Position numbers and translations under genes: made by a program. Under the pieces are notes generated by a model that did not search any database, was not told the origin of the DNA, and was given only the letters and a program-made list of their open reading frames with translations. A stretch of 64,000 nt of DNA from Entoloma clypeatum (taxonomy: Eukaryota; Basidiomycota; Agaricomycetes; Agaricales; Entolomataceae), in NCBI GenBank assembly GCA_963565915.1, contig OY751490.1, positions 3,100,001 through 3,164,000 of the forward strand, in the 5' to 3' direction. Of this stretch, positions 42,551 through 53,806 are shown piece after piece; the first letter of the stretch is position 1, and each line of letters starts with the position of its first letter.

Positions 42551-42857
42551 TATAATCATCTGAATTTGCATACACAGCATCAGCATATCCGTAAAAGGTG
42601 TTTTCTCCTTGTAACTGGAGATAAACTTTACTTTTGCGGTATATTATGCCATATGCCATATTGTTTTGTTCCTGCAAGGTATTGTAAAATTCATTTTGCT
42701 GCATTATGATGTGTCATGCTGGGATTTGCGGTATACGCACTAAGTCGATTTATCGCATAGGTAATGTCTGGGTGAGTGGCGGTTGATAGGTATTGCAATG
42801 ATCCCATCAAACAGGCATATGTGTTTCGTCGATCGCCTTCTTCGCCTTCCGGATTTG
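42551..42857 (-). pseudogene. Copia element F: RT end and N-terminal half of RNase H
   Basis: Minus strand reads NPEGEEGDRRNTYACLMGSL, THPDITYAINRLSAY, then RNase H GENTFYGYADAVYANSDDYT. It has a nonsense TGA after HHNAAK and a frameshift explained by a 7-base tandem duplication of ATGGCAT near 42655. The codon series stops at the TA target of repeat X (42551-42552); the following part of RNase H, beginning TTGYVYLGSGG, lies at 61558 on the other strand. On the right it is cut by the truncated 5' LTR of element D. Confidence 0.8.
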
Positions 42858-43169
42858 ACTCGTTATCCGACTCCGACGAAGCCACACGTCCTCCGACATA
42901 GTATTTAAATTTATGTAGAATCGTGTATTAGCTTCAGTTTGAATATCAACTTAGATTTGACATCACACCTCCCATCCTCTTTCCGACTCTTAACTTGAGT
43001 CTGACCTCCGATCCTTCGATCCTTCCGAAATAAGGACACCGACATATTAGCGAGGGCGCAACACACAAGTTGAAGCCAAGTCCTTGCCCCTACGTTGCAC
43101 ACGCTCCGACCCTCCGACCTTCCGACGCGTCCGACGTAGCTCCGACGTTTTGTCGATCAGTTCTTAACA
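42858..43169 (+). repeat. 5' LTR of element D, truncated
   Basis: Matches 49363-49656 with an 18-base insertion (ACTCTTAACTTGAGT region near 42990). TATTTAAA at 42902-42909 lies 33 bases before CAGTTTGAATAT (42935-42946), the inferred RNA start. The primer site ATATTCAAACTG follows at 43172-43183, two bases after the LTR, an exact 12-base complement. Confidence 0.85.
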
Positions 43170-43215
43170 GTATATTCAAACTGCCACTTGCTTATCCGTA
43201 TTTCAAATTCCAGTT

Positions 43216-44430
43216 ATGGCAGCCCGCAACACACAGAACTCCCGCGCAGCAGCAGCCGCAGCGGAAGCTTCAAACCTGCAGGACACCAGGGCGACATTTC
43301 TACATACGTTCCAAGATATTCCCGCAGAAGAATCTGCACCCAAACCTGACCCCATATCTCCAACACCTCGTCTCTGAACACCTCAGACACAAGGACCTCC
43401 AATTCCTGGTCCTTTTAAATCTCCGACCTCTTCTTTTGACGATAACAATCCTTTCCGTCGCGAGCAAACTCCAAACCTCGCCAAAGCAATTATGCTTATG
43501 ACGCAGGAGCTCCGACATAGAGAGACTCCGAAGACTCCGAAAAAGAAATCAAAGGAACCTGACACTTTTGACAGTTCCGACTCTCGGAAACTTACTAGTT
43601 TCCTCGCTCAATGCACACTATATTTCCGAAACAACCCCGCCTTTGACGACGATGATAACAAAGTCAGTTTCGCTCTGTTGTACCTCCGAGGAACCGCGCT
43701 TGAATGGTTTGAGTCCACCCTCTTGGGAGAGTCCGACAACGACTCTGTCTGGTTGGACAACTGGTCCGCCTTTGTGCACATCCTCCGATCCGAATTCGGA
43801 CCTATCAATCCGACCGGAGAAGCAGAGGATAGTCTGGATCACCTTCAGATGCACGACAATCAGAAGATCCTACGTTACAACGTGGACTTCAAACATCTTT
43901 CCGCTCGCACACAGTGGGATGATGGCGCGCTCCAATATCGGTACTATACCGGTTTAGCGGAACATATCAAAGATGTTTTAGGAACCTACCCCAAACCTAA
44001 GACTCTGGCCGAGTTGAAGATAATAGCCCATAACATTGATGCCCGCTACTGGGAACGTCAACGCAAGAAATCACGCTCCTCCAACAAATCTACTCCGAAA
44101 TCCGACAAATCCGACAAATCCGACAAGAAACAGACCCCCGCTTCATCATCCTCCAATAACAACTCGTCGTCTAAACCCAACTCGCAACAACAACAAAAAT
44201 CGTCATCCACCTCTCTGAAATCCGCCTTCTCCAACAAACTTGGCAAAGATGGGAAATTAACTCCCCAAGAATGCCAACGACGATTTGACAATAATTTATG
44301 CATGTTTTGCGGCAACGTTGGTCATCGGGCTTCCAACTGCTCGAAGAAATCGTCTTCTAACGCCAAAGCAAAGGCCCGCGCGGCCCAAGCTGAGGACAAA
44401 TCGGAGAAGACGACCGAGTCAAAAAAATAG
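43216..44430 (+). pseudogene. gag: Element D Gag, one nonsense codon
   Basis: The frame starts MAARNTQNSRAAAAAAEASN at 43216, has an in-frame TGA at 43375-43377 (codon 54), then continues open to 44430. Capsid-like part: KLTSFLAQCTLYFRNNPAFD, VSFALLYLRGTALEWFE, FGPINPTGEAEDSLDHLQMH. A Ser/Asn/Gln-rich linker leads to one zinc knuckle CMFCGNVGHRASNC near the end. From 43492 the rest is intact over 312 codons. A restart at ATG 43492 could give a shortened Gag. Related to the Gag of element E by lineage (E is cut by the window edge). Confidence 0.82.
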
Positions 44431-44549
44431 TAAGCAGTCCTCAGATTCCAGCACGTACTGGGGATTGCATTGACTCCTTTCGTGCACCTTTGGAAACCCT
44501 CTGACTCAATGCATCCGCTCTCTCAAATCCGAACTCTCTATGTATTGAT

Positions 44550-47500
44550 TTGATATCTCTGACCTTTTCCGATTCTCTTCCGATAAAGACTCTTATTGAT
44601 TCTCGTTCTACACATTGCTTCGCAGATACCAGATTTATTTCTTCTTTAAACTTATCTCCGACTCCGATTCCTTCACCTATGGTTTTGAAACTTTTTGACG
44701 GTTCTTCAAATACTTATATCACGCAATCTATCGATCTTCCTCTCCAATTCCCTTCCGGTGAACTTCTGACCGTCGCGTTTTACATGACAACCCTCGATTC
44801 GTCTTGTAATTTGGTTCTAGGACACAACTGGCTCACCCGCTACAATCTGTTGATTGACTGGGTATTGGGCAGTATCTTATTCTGTTCTACATTACCCGAC
44901 ACTCCGAGTCCGACTCCGACGTCGACTGCTGAGGCAGCTCCGCCACCTCTGCAGTATCCGCCCTCTCCGATGGGCATCTCCGATCCGCTCACTCCAAATA
45001 CCTCTGACCTGCCACAGATTACCATGGTCAATGCAGCCGCATATCTCCATGCATGTAAAGCTCCTGGGGCATACACTTTCCGCGTTCACCTCTCCGACAT
45101 CTCCGCCAATTCCGCGTCTGTCTCCGACGATGCTCCCGACCTCTCTGGCATACCTGAGGAATACCACAATTTTGCTGATGTATTCAGTAAGAAAAAAAGC
45201 CGACACCCTTGCACCCCACCGACCTTATGACCTCAAGATCAATTTGGAGGAAGGTACTTCCCCTCCGATTGGTCCAATGTACTCACTCTCGCAATCCAAA
45301 CTTGGATCCCTCTGAGACTTCATCGACGAGCATCTCAATATCGGTTTTATTAAACCTTCAAGTTCACCTCACGGCGCTCCAATCCTCTTCGTCCGAAAGA
45401 AAGATGGATCACTCCGACTATGCGTCGACTACCGAGGCCTGAACAAAATCACGAAGAAGGACCGATACCCACTTCCGCTCATCTCCAACCTCTTAGCCAC
45501 TGCCGGAAAAGCACGTGTTTATACCACCATAGACCTCCGACATGCATACCACCTAGTCCGCATCGCTGAAGGTGACGAATGGAAAACTGCATTCCGCACT
45601 TGCTATGGATCGTTTGAATGGTTAGTCATGCCATTTGGATTGTCTAACACACCTGCAGCCTTTCAACGTTTTATGAACGACATCTTCTCCGACCTTCTGG
45701 GCAACTGTGTTACCGTTTACCTCGACGACATCCTGATCTACTCCGACAACCCCGAGGAACACAAAAAACATGTCTGAGAAGTCCTCCAATGACTCCGACA
45801 ACATGGTCTTTACGCCCGCGCCGACAAGTGCGACTTCTCTGCCGAAACTGTAGAATATCTTGGATTTATCCTTTCTCCCAATGGACTCAAAATGTCGGAA
45901 GCGAAAGTCAAGATCATTCAGGATTGGCCTGAACCGCGCAGAGTGAAGGACGTCCAGTCCTTTTTAGGTTTTGCAAACTTTTATCGATGTTTCATTCCAT
46001 TCTATTCCAACATCACTATTCCACTCACTCGTTTAACCAGGAAACATGCCACTTGGCAATGCTCGAACCGCTTTTAATGACCTGAAAAAGGCATTTACCA
46101 CCGCTCCGATCCTGACACACTGGATCCCCGACTCTCCGATAATTGTCGAAACCGATGCATCCGACTATGCCCTAGTGGCTATTCTGTCAATAGTCACCTC
46201 CGACAATGAAGTCCACCCTGTCGCATTCCATTTCCGCACCTTCACGGCCCCCAAAGTAAACTATGACACCCACGATAAGGAACTTCTTGCCATCTACGAA
46301 GCGTTTAAAATTTGGCGCCATTATCTCGAAGGCTCCGGTACTCCGATTGACATCGTTACCGACCACAAAAACCTCGAATATTTTGCCACCACCAAAGTTC
46401 TTTCACGCCGACAAGTCCGATGGTTGGAATACCTTTCCCAGTTCAACCTCGTCATCCGATTCCGCCCCGGCTGATTGGGAACTAAACCCGACTCTCTAAC
46501 TAGACGTTGGGATGTCTACCCTAAAGGGGGAAATAGCGACTACGTTGACATCAATCCGACCAACCTCCGACCAGTCTTTTCGCAAGAACAGCTCTCCACT
46601 TCAGTTTGCGCGACTCAACTCCTTGAGCCCGTCCTCCGTGCAACCATTATCATGGACACAGAGAAGCTCCACCATGACATACTCACAGCACTCCCTTCCG
46701 ACACTCTTTACAACACTCTTTCTAAAGATCCTAAACCCCGCTGGTCTCTCGACCCCAATGGTTTCCTCCGACATGACGATCGGATATACGTTCCCGACTC
46801 CGACAACCTCCGACTCCAAGTCCTACAGCACAAGCACAATCATATGCTTGCTGGACACCCAGGTCAGAACAAGACACTCAGTCTCATTCAGCGTGATTAC
46901 ACCTGGCCCGGAATACGAGATTTCGTTAAACACTATTGCAAGTCATGTACCACTTGCATGCGATCGAAGCCACAAAGACACAAGCCTTATGGCCTACTCA
47001 AACAGCTTCCGATCCCTGAATGTCCTTGGAATTCTATCTCAATGGATTTCATCGAGACCCTTCCGACCTCCGACAACTTTGATTCAATCCTCGTTATCGT
47101 TGACCGATTAATGAAACAAAGTATTTTCATTCCGACAACAATTCACTGCACCTCCGAAAACCTTGCTGTACTCTTCGTATTACACGTCTTCTCTAAACAC
47201 GGTGTCCCCGAACATATCACCTCCGACCGTGGCCCCGAATTCGTCTCCCGATTCTTCCGATCTCTCGGAAAGGCTCTAAACATGACCCTCCACTTCACCT
47301 CTGGTTACCACCCCGAAGGCGATGGCCAAACCAAACGCACTAACCAGACCCTCGAACAGTACTTGCGGATATTCTGCAACTATCAACAGGACAACTGGTC
47401 CGCTCTCCTTCCGATTGCGGAGTTCGTGTACAACAACGCACCAAGTGCTACCACTGGCATATCTCCCTTCTTTGCTAACAAGGGTTACCATCCGAACATT

Positions 47501-48121
47501 ACTGTTCACCCGGAACGAGACCTCGCCTCTTCCCGAGCCCGATCCTTCGTGACCGACTTAGACGAACTTCACCAAGAACTGAAAGCCACCATCTCCGACG
47601 CTCAACGATGTTACCAGAAGTCCTCCAACAATAATTGGATCGCACCTCCGACATTTTCTGTTGGACAACAGGTTTTCGTCAAAGCACAGTTCTTCCGCAC
47701 AACACGCCCATCCAAGAAACTCTCAGAAAAGTACTTGGGACCATACGAGATCATTGCACAACCCGGCACACACTCCTTTATCCTCCGACTCCCCGACACA
47801 TTCTGCGGTGTTCACCCCATCTACCACGTCTCCATGCTTGAACCCGCAACTCCGAACACCATTCCAAATCGGACCCAACCTCCGCCTCCTCTGATTGACA
47901 TTGACGGAGAACTTGAGTACGAGATCGCTGAAATAGTCGACTCAAAGATCGACCGACGACGTAGCTGCAAGCTACTATATTTCGTCCGTTGGTTAGGATA
48001 TGAAAACACTGATGAAGAATTCTCTTGGCTACCAGCCAATGAATTGGAAAACGCCCCCGAGCTTGTCTCCGACTTTCACTCTGCTCATCCCGACAAACCA
48101 GGTCTGCTCACATCGCTCTGA
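44550..48121 (+). pseudogene. pol: Element D pol, multiply broken
   Basis: Protease with KTLIDSRSTHCFAD, where the catalytic Asp-Ser-Gly reads Asp-Ser-Arg. RT includes [33 protein letters not shown] and the catalytic YLDD ([13 protein letters not shown] near 45718). RNase H ([19 protein letters not shown]), integrase (HPGQNKTLSLIQRDYTWPG, CTTCMRSK, SMDFIETLP, TSDRGPEFV, YHPEGDGQTKRTNQTLEQYL) and a chromodomain (GELEYEIAEIVDSKIDRRRS, LYFVRWLGY) follow. Lesions: frameshift near 45200, TGA near 45315, TGA near 45775, frameshift near 46060, TGA at 46472-46474. From 46475 to 48121 the frame is intact. Its closest relative in the window is pol of element E. Confidence 0.9.
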
Positions 48122-48149
48122 AACAAGAAAAAACAAGTACTATTTCTAT

Positions 48150-49046
48150 CTACTTAGTACGTTGTTTCTTGTTTGACGGACCCTCCTCCTTGTCCGACTC
48201 CTCCTTGTCCGACGGCTCCGAAATCGACATGTCGGAATTCTCCGACAGCTCCGGCAACTCCAACCTTTTCCTATTCACCATGTCCTTCCTAATCCTTCTC
48301 GCGATCCTCTTCTCCAGTCTCAACTTGTGCGTCTCCTCCGCCGTATCCATCTCCAACTCCGACCCTTCCTCCGACACCTCCGGCGACTTGGGTTGATACT
48401 CGATGTTCACTGAGCCTTCGACTGCTGTTAGCAGACGCCTCACCTGCCTCGTCTCTGCCAGTATCATCTTGAGGACACCCAAGACGGTGTCCTGCGACCC
48501 ACTCTCCGATGGCATCTCCGACGCCTTCTTCTTCCCCTTATTCACCTTCACCGTTTTCTTCACCTCCGACTTTCCCTCCGACGCTCCGACCTCGCACTTC
48601 TTCTTGTCTTTGATACAACCCTTGCAGGACGACTTATTCCTAAAACAAAAGGTTAAAACAGAAAAAACGAACCAAAGAAGAACTCACTCGTCGTGTTCGC
48701 ACTCGACACCCTTCACAATGCACCTATCGCAGGTGCCAACCCCAACCTCAACTCCCGACCCCTCTCCGACCATCGCCGACACCTCCTCCACCTTCCTCTT
48801 CTTCATCGCCCTCTTCTTCTTCTCCGCCTGCGGCTCCCCCGACCCCTTGCCCGACGTGCCTTGTGCAGCGGCCACCTCATCGGCCCTCTTCTGAGCCGCC
48901 AGCTCCGACGCCCTCTCTTCCTCTGCTCTCCACTCCTCCTCAGCCTTCTTGGCAGCCTCCTCCTCCGCCGCTCGCTTCTTAGCCTCCACCTCCGCAAGTT
49001 TGGCCTGCAGCGCCTCCAATTCTTTCTGGAAATCAGTTGCCGACAT
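48150..49046 (-). CDS. Antisense accessory gene of element D: coiled coil plus Zn(II)2Cys6 cluster
   Basis: Two exons, 49046-48688 and 48639-48150, with a 48-base GT-AG intron; 282 residues. Residues 5-55 are a Lys/Glu/Ala-rich coiled coil (LEALQAKLAEVEAKKRAAEE). A basic patch (EKKKRAMKKRKVEE) precedes CDRC-x6-C, eight residues, CKGC-x6-C, which fits the fungal Zn2Cys6 pattern C-x2-C-x6-C-x5-12-C-x2-C-x6-8-C; the intron falls in the eight-residue linker. The C-terminal half is acidic (SEEGSELEMDTAEETHKL) and ends NKKQRTK, NLS-like. It is tail-to-tail with pol, 28 bases apart. All six cysteines are kept although gag and pol are broken. A DNA-binding regulator is likely by family; target and role are inference. 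Confidence 0.8.
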
Positions 49047-49215
49047 TTTGAGGATTTATCGGAAGAGTTTTTTCAAGCGGAAAGATAATGGGGGGGAACA
49101 AGAAGAAAGAACCACTCAGACGGTATTTTCAACCAATGCATCACATGACACAGTTCATGCGCACCGACCACCTAGGTCCTTAAGCCTCATGGGTTCGGCC
49201 CTAAGGAGGAAATAC

Positions 49216-49656
49216 TGTTACATTCCGATCAGCTCCGACAATTTCTGACCAATTCTGACACCTCCGACACCTCCGACATTTTGACTAATACTTATTATGC
49301 ATACTTACTGTTATGAAACGTACATTACTTACATCCGACCATGTTAAGCATCTCCAACAGCCACTCGTTATCCGACTCCGACAAAGCCACACGTCCTCCG
49401 ACATAGTATTTAAACTTATGTAGAATTGTGTATTAGCTTCAGTTTGAATATCAACTTAGATTTGACATCACACCTCCCGTCCTCTTTCCGACCTCCGATC
49501 CTCCGATCCTTCCGAAATAAGGACACCAACGTATTAGTGAGGGCGCAACACACAAGTTGAAGCCAAGTCCTTGCCCCTACATTGCACGCGCTCCGACCCT
49601 CCGACCTTCCGACGTGTCTGACGTAGCTCCGACGTTTTGTTGATCAGTTCTTAACA
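49216..49656 (+). repeat. 3' LTR of element D
   Basis: 441 bases, preceded by CTAAGGAGGAAATAC, which matches the polypurine side of element E (CTAAGAGGGGAATAC). U3 contains CTCCGACAC direct repeats near 49255-49280. Carries the same TATTTAAA and CAGTTTGAATAT signals as the 5' LTR. Confidence 0.85.
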
Positions 49657-52600
49657 CGTCGGATATATGTACATGGGTCGGATTTCAATGGTTTAAATCC
49701 AATTAATTGGAGTTGTTGGTCAAGTACTTTATTCCACTCTCTTCCAGCTTGTTTTAAGCCGTAAATGGTCTTTACCAAACAGCATACACAATTTGTTCCA
49801 TCGTGATATTCATCTGGTTGACACATATAAACATGTTCACATAATAATCTGTTTAAATAAGCACCCTTGACGTCCATCTGTTGGACCCTTAGGTCCTTTG
49901 CAGGGACAAGCACGAGAATTGCTCGTATAGTTTCGAGCCTGATCACGGGTGAAAATGTTTCATTATAATATTGTCCGGGCCTTTGTGAAAATCCTCTCGT
50001 GACTAATCTTGCTTTGTATTTCACAAGTTCCCCAGCTTTATTGAACTTTTTGATGAGTACCCATTTGTTTGTAATGGGAGTAATGTTTGTTGGTTTGTCG
50101 ACAAGCTCCCATGTTCCCATTTGATTCAATTGATTGAGTTCAATATTAATAGCCTTTTCCCATTCAGGCCATTCAGAAGATTGCTTGACGTCTTTTAAGC
50201 TTTTCGGTTCCTCATTTCCCAGAGGATGTTCCGAAAAAACTGCGTAAATTATTTCTGCAGATGTGAGTGAGGTTTTTTGAACCTCTTCCTCTTCATCTGT
50301 AAATGGATCATTTAGCCATTGATAATCGATCTTAGGCCTTTTTTGTAAGTTTCTTTTTTCAGGGTTTATTTTTAATTCATCATGTTTCCTTTTACAGTGC
50401 GGTTCTTGGACGGTCGATCCAGTTACGTCTGATTTCGACGCACTTCCACTTGGCTCCCCCTCGCGGAGTATATCAGGCGCTATTTCAACTTTGATACCAT
50501 CGATTTGTGAAGGGGGGTGATTGGTTAGAGTAAGGAAACAAAAATTCCTCGAGGTAAGTATTTTTCTTATTTCACTGTAATAATATTTTACAGCTTTCGA
50601 ATCATCGTCAAATCCTACAAAGGTTTTTTGACATGATTTGAGTTCGGGTTTATGTCCCTTTGCTTGGCCTTGTTGGAGAATCCAAATGGGAGCTCCAAAA
50701 TCTCGTAGATTTTTTACATTTGGTTTTTCTCCTGTCCAAGCTTCATAGGGTGTTTTATCAGTTAATGCTTTGGTGTATGCTCGATTTCAAAGATAGATGG
50801 CATGTCGAACTGCATATTCCCATAAAAAGATAGGGAGATTGCACACATTAATCATTGCACATGCAAGTTCAACTAAAGTTCTATTCATCCGTTTGGCAAC
50901 ACCATTTTGTGAAGGTGAATAAGGTGCAGTAGATTGTATTGTTATTCCTTCCTTGTGAAACCAATCAGTAAGATCTTTATTAATAAATTCCCCACCTTTA
51001 TCGAAGGGTATTGCTTCGGAAACCATACCGCAGATTTTAAGGTTAGAAATATAGTTTTTGAGTTTTTCCGTTGCTTCAGTTTTGGACTTTAAACCTTGTA
51101 CGGTAGTAAAATGTGAATAGTCGTCAATAAAACTTAAAAAATACTGATAACCATTGATTGATACTACTGGAAATTTCCCCCACACGTCAACATGTGTGAG
51201 TTTTCCAGGTTTTGTGCTTCGATGTTCAGTTTGATGCGGAAATGGATTGATTGATTGTTTTGCCTCCATACAGGCTTGACAATTGGGTTTAGCAGAATTT
51301 TTATCAACATCAAAACCATCTACAAGATTTTTGTCAAGTAGATGTTGTAAGCCCGTATATCCAATATGACCAAAACGTCGGTGCCATGTTTCCCATGATT
51401 GGGTATTTTTGTGTGCATCATAAACATGGTTTTTTAATGGTTCTGTGCGTTGATCGGTTATTTTATAGACTTGCACATTCATTTTATATAGATTAGTATT
51501 CAAATGTTTCCCTGTTGTGGTGACTAAACCATTTTTGTTAATCAGGGAAAGAATTCCGTGGTTGACTTCAATACGTCCTCCATATTTATCCCAATGTCCC
51601 AACGCAAGTAGATTATTGCGGTTAGTTGGTATATATAGGACATCTTTCAGGGTTGAAACATATGTTTTCCCATTGACTTTTGATTGAATTTTGATGGTTC
51701 CATGGCCTTCCGCTCCAACAGCAGAACCTCCGACACCTTGTACTTGAGCTTTATCGAAGGGATAGAATCTGATAAAAATATCATGCTGGTTGGTTATATG
51801 TGACGAAGCACATGTATCTCCCAACCAATCATAATAAGAAATAGTTTCGTCAGTCTCGCTATCATAATACATTTCATCTTTTTCATTGTTAACAACCTCT
51901 TCAACCTTTGATGATGTAGCAACGTGAGTTTGATCGAGTTTTGATGTCTGAGCAACGATGTCTGTGTTCATAGCAATGTGCGTTTGCTCAGTGTTCATCA
52001 TTTTATTCCCCTTCTTACCATCATTTTTGTCTCCCGCGAACCTTTTCTTTCCATATTTCCAAATTCCTTTGGGTCGCCTACAATTGTTGGCGTTATGCCC
52101 AAATAGGTGACAGTTTCAACACTTTGGTTTCAGGAACCAACAATCTTTGATAAGGTGGCCATCTCGGTGGCAATTGGTACATTTCTTGAAATGGCTGATG
52201 CAATTGATGAAGGGACATTTATTTTGGGACAGATCATGATTCCCAAAAGCTTCAGTGTGATGGCGCTTGCCCGATTTGGGTGTGTTGGACGCCTGTGGAT
52301 AGAAAGCTTGCGCAATTTCTTTGTCCTCAGGGTCAACTATTCCCTGTCGTCGCCTGTATTCCTCTTTTACCAATCCAATAAAATCTTGTGCGTCAATATC
52401 AAGTTTAACATCTTTGGCTTTATTCCCGACCCGTTTCGCAACATAGGGTTGAACATACATGTCCCATGAAGGAGGTAAGGAAGCAGCGACGGCACCTTAA
52501 AATAATTCATTTGAGATTAGAAACGCTTTGACATTAAAGTCGTTAAGAAGTTTCCAATATTCCATTAACTTATGCACATGGGTTGCGATACCATCACCCT

Positions 52601-52985
52601 CCACGGCACGTGTTTGGAATAAAGCGCGCTGTATTGCAAGCACTGTTTGATGCCCCTTTTCCTCATGTGTAGCTTTAAGAGCCCTCCACATTCCATGGGA
52701 ACTATTCATGTGAGAAATATTACAAAACTGATCCTTACGGATATTCTTCCAGATTAAACACCGGGTAAATTTGTTGTTGTATTGCCATATTCCCCAATCA
52801 TCGGGTCTGGTTACTTTATCGGGTTCCACAAGGGTCCCATCAACAATGGATAGAAGTTCACCAAAGTCAAACACTCCAGTGATTTCCTCTTTCCATGTAG
52901 CCCAGTTATTCTCAGCAAGTTTTTCGTCTAACTGGGATACAGAATGCAAACTTTTTGTGTCAACACGAGTAAGAGTGTGATCCAT
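49657..52985 (-). pseudogene. Copia element F Gag-Pol (Gag, protease, integrase, RT), with three in-frame stops
   Basis: One continuous frame of about 1110 codons on the minus strand starting MDHTLTRVDTKSLH at 52985. Gag ends with CTNCHRDGHLIKDC and a second knuckle NCHLFGHNANNC. Protease WLGDTCASSHI has Cys for the Gly of DTG. Integrase: HRRFGHIGYTGLQHL with CQACMEAKQ, core DVWGKF, SFIDDYSHF, FDKGGEF, YSPSQNGVAKRMNRTLVELA. RT: WELVDKP, KYKARLVTRGFSQRPGQYY, QMDVKGAYLNRLL, IYGLKQAGREW. Stops: TAA at 52497-52499, TGA at 52116-52118 (Trp of the second knuckle), and a stop at 50787-50789. The frame is cut at 49657 by element D before the YVDD box, which was lost. Confidence 0.9.
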
Positions 52986-53018
52986 CAGATAGACGTAGCA
53001 TATATTTAGTAATGGGCG

Positions 53019-53030
53019 GGGCCCATAACC
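53019..53030 (-). other. Copia-type primer site for half of initiator tRNA-Met
   Basis: GGTTATGGGCCC on the minus strand, between the LTR-like segment and the gag start. It matches the complement of the anticodon arm of initiator tRNA-Met, the primer site used by Drosophila copia and many relatives. Confidence 0.7.
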
Positions 53031-53040
53031 TTTTAGCAGT

Positions 53041-53179
53041 TGCGCAGATTGTCGCCGAGAGATGGGGAAGCAAGAAAGGTTAATTCTCCGCTAATCGGAG
53101 TGAGTATATATATATATTACATTGTATGTCTCAGTTGTATGTCATATTGCCTGTATTCGGCTTGTATGGAATCCTAACA
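53041..53179 (-). repeat. Probable 5' LTR of copia element F
   Basis: Minus strand starts TGTTAGGATTCC at 53179 and ends CTGCGCA at 53041, with a TATATATATATA box inside. 139 bases is short for an LTR, and the partner LTR is outside the window, so the limits are provisional. Confidence 0.4.
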
Positions 53180-53562
53180 ACAAGTGCTAGAGATGGATTC
53201 TTGAAGGGTTTGAACTTACAGGGAGATGCATCACCTGTCACAATTGAGTCACAAACATCATGATGCTGCTTCGGCACTGATCACAATGAGATGGCAGGGC
53301 GACAATGCAATGGTGTGCAGACAAAAAAGTACTGTAATTCAAATTAATGGTAATCACAAGTTGGATCATTAGTGTAGAGGATTATAATGGTATGAGTTAG
53401 GTGGTATATGTAGGTTTTGAAAGGGTAAATAGAAAGTGACTGGACAGAGAGGGATCAAGGCCAAGGGAAGATGAAGGCCTCATAAGAAAAATTCAGGAGA
53501 GCAAGGACTGGGACATGGGGGTTGGAAAAGGTGAGAGCTGGGTGGTCCTGCTACATTGCCTG
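53180..53562. other. nothing recognised
   Basis: No gene or repeat identified between copia F and the following fragment. Confidence 0.3.
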
Positions 53563-53800
53563 TCATGTGGTTGTATCCTGCTGGACACAACACTGTCCAT
53601 GAACACCATACAAACCAGCAAACCAGGTGTTTGCCTTCAGCTGTTTGGCATGGGCTTCTAGGTGCATCCAGATTGACTCGATAAAGCTGTTTTTGAATGG
53701 ACCCTTGTTGCTCATTGACAAGACATCCAGCCCAAGTGTGTTAACGATCTCATTCAAGTCATCCTTGTTCCTTGATGTGAGTGCACCTGAAAAGACTGTG
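53563..53800 (-). pseudogene. Fragment resembling a SAP-like motif protein
   Basis: The minus strand reads SRNKDDLNEIVNTLGLDVLS followed by SFIESIWMHLEAHAKQLKAN and WFAGLYG. The pattern (S-R-x-K-D-D-L, then LGLD, then a helix) resembles SAP-like helix-turn-helix segments I know from mushroom hypothetical proteins. It is interrupted upstream by an X-type repeat end (CATCAGCAAAC at 53807). No complete gene can be built; the call is tentative. Confidence 0.3.
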
Positions 53801-53806
53801 GTTGGG

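Larger units (their letters stand above)
42858..49656 (+). mobile_element. Ty3/gypsy chromovirus D with an antisense Zn2Cys6 gene
   Basis: Inserted in copia F. 3' LTR 49216-49656 (441 bases, TGTTACATT...CTTAACA); the 5' LTR (42858-43169) has lost its first 147 bases together with part of the flanking copia RT including its YVDD box, so no target duplication remains. Gag and pol on the plus strand contain several stops and frameshifts; the accessory gene on the minus strand is intact. The pentamer TCCGA occurs about 100 times. Confidence 0.9.
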
